Source of the DNA: JAGWFU01 sp035534575
GTDB taxonomy: Archaea > Micrarchaeota > Micrarchaeia > Micrarchaeales > Micrarchaeaceae
Reading direction: 5' to 3'
Assembly (NCBI GenBank): GCA_035534575.1
Contig: DATLRT010000014.1
Span: 1-64,000 of the forward strand
Length of the DNA stretch: 64,000 nt
A program made the position numbers and the translations under genes. Shown here in pieces: positions 63,769-64,000 of this stretch; position 1 is the stretch's first letter; each line of letters opens with the position of its first letter. Under the pieces are notes generated by a model, which did no database searches, was not told where the DNA came from, and was given only the letters and a program-made list of their open reading frames with translations.

Positions 63769-64000
63769 ATGGTCAAGAAAGAAAAGGACAAGGACGAGAT
63801 TTGGGCGCTGAGGAAGGTAATAAGCAGGCCCAACTACGCGGTCATGTCCCTGCTTCTTCAGAAGTCCCCGAGAACCACAAGGGAGCTTTACGCGATACTG
63901 GAGAAGAAGTTCACCAGGAAGACGCTTATCATAACGCTGAGGGAGCTCTCGCTCGACCTCAACGTAATACAGCCAACCCACATAAGGACGGAGAAGGGCT
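63769..64000 (+). CDS. Winged-helix regulator (cut by window end)
   Basis: 77 codons are visible, without a stop. The sequence I-W-A-L-R-K-V-I-S-R-P-N-Y-A-V-M-S-L-L-L, then T-T-R-E-L-Y-A-I-L-E-K-K-F and T-L-I-I-T-L-R-E-L fits a helix-turn-helix with recognition helix. The TATA box TTTATAAA (63739-63746) lies 23-30 bp before the ATG, so the message is probably leaderless. It is divergent from the pilus operon and may regulate it. Confidence 0.65.
   Translation, partial: MVKKEKDKDEIWALRKVISRPNYAVMSLLLQKSPRTTRELYAILEKKFTRKTLIITLRELSLDLNVIQPTHIRTEKG

Noticed and set aside
1..64000. CRISPR arrays, insertion sequences, rRNA genes
   Set aside because: No regularly spaced direct repeats, no transposase motifs with terminal repeats, and no rRNA-like sequence were found by eye.

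Overview
The window is archaeal. Short TATA boxes about 25 bp upstream of start codons (several apparently leaderless), GGTG-type ribosome sites, a clamp-loader small subunit, an archaeal-type TadA/FlaI secretion ATPase with class III prepilins, tRNA genes without encoded CCA, and ATA/AGG-rich codon use all point that way. Split half-size pilus membrane proteins, many short unrecognised proteins, dense packing and a patchwork central metabolism suggest a small-genome DPANN lineage, perhaps Micrarchaeota-like. That placement is inference. Coding is almost continuous and no gap without a plausible gene exceeds about 300 bp.

Layout. 1-6.5 kb: tail of a cold-shock protein, an AbiE-type toxin-antitoxin pair in toxin-first order, an anchored surface protein, two VapBC pairs, an AlkZ-like glycosylase and a membrane-anchored FKBP isomerase. 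6.5-15.6 kb: thirteen closely packed minus-strand genes (plus one possible 22-residue ORF), most without a recognisable family. They include a PIN-like/methyltransferase fusion, two tandem ADP-ribosyltransferase-like paralogues, a DUF218-like protein, two tandem protein-kinase-like paralogues and a P-loop nucleotide-kinase-like protein. The block starts just after a strong terminator and shares promoter elements. It is the best candidate here for an undescribed system. 15.6-18.9 kb: secreted proteins, including a cysteine-paired six-blade propeller-like protein.

19-31 kb: nucleotide-sugar epimerase, malic enzyme, glycosyltransferase, sulfatase-fold enzyme, a translation-factor relative without a G domain, fumarase, a VapBC pair, a fumarate reductase/succinate dehydrogenase flavoprotein, and membrane or secreted proteins. 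Malic enzyme, fumarase and the flavoprotein together would connect pyruvate, malate, fumarate and succinate. 31-36 kb: a pentapeptide protein, a YCII protein, a very large surface protein split by a frameshift, and pyruvate kinase overlapping a tRNA-Pro. 37-45 kb: RFC small subunit, drug/metabolite-type transporters, peroxiredoxin, an RHH regulator with twin operators, and a cysD-cysN sulfate-activation pair interrupted by an EDxHD-type homing endonuclease. 45-57 kb: Y-family polymerase, thioredoxin reductase, metallo-beta-lactamase RNA-processing nuclease, beta-carbonic-anhydrase-like protein, ABC exporter, tRNA-Ile, AMMECR1, RNase HI, TPR-AAA ATPase, Nudix, a frameshifted ankyrin protein, a SET methyltransferase overlapping tRNA-His, and another VapBC pair.

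57-63.6 kb is one Tad/type IV pilus-like operon on the minus strand: ATPase, two half-size membrane platform proteins, then seven small pilin-like or membrane proteins. A type II-shaped tRNA and a decayed tandem copy lie inside the predicted 5' coding part of the first platform gene. The window ends in a winged-helix regulator cut by the edge.
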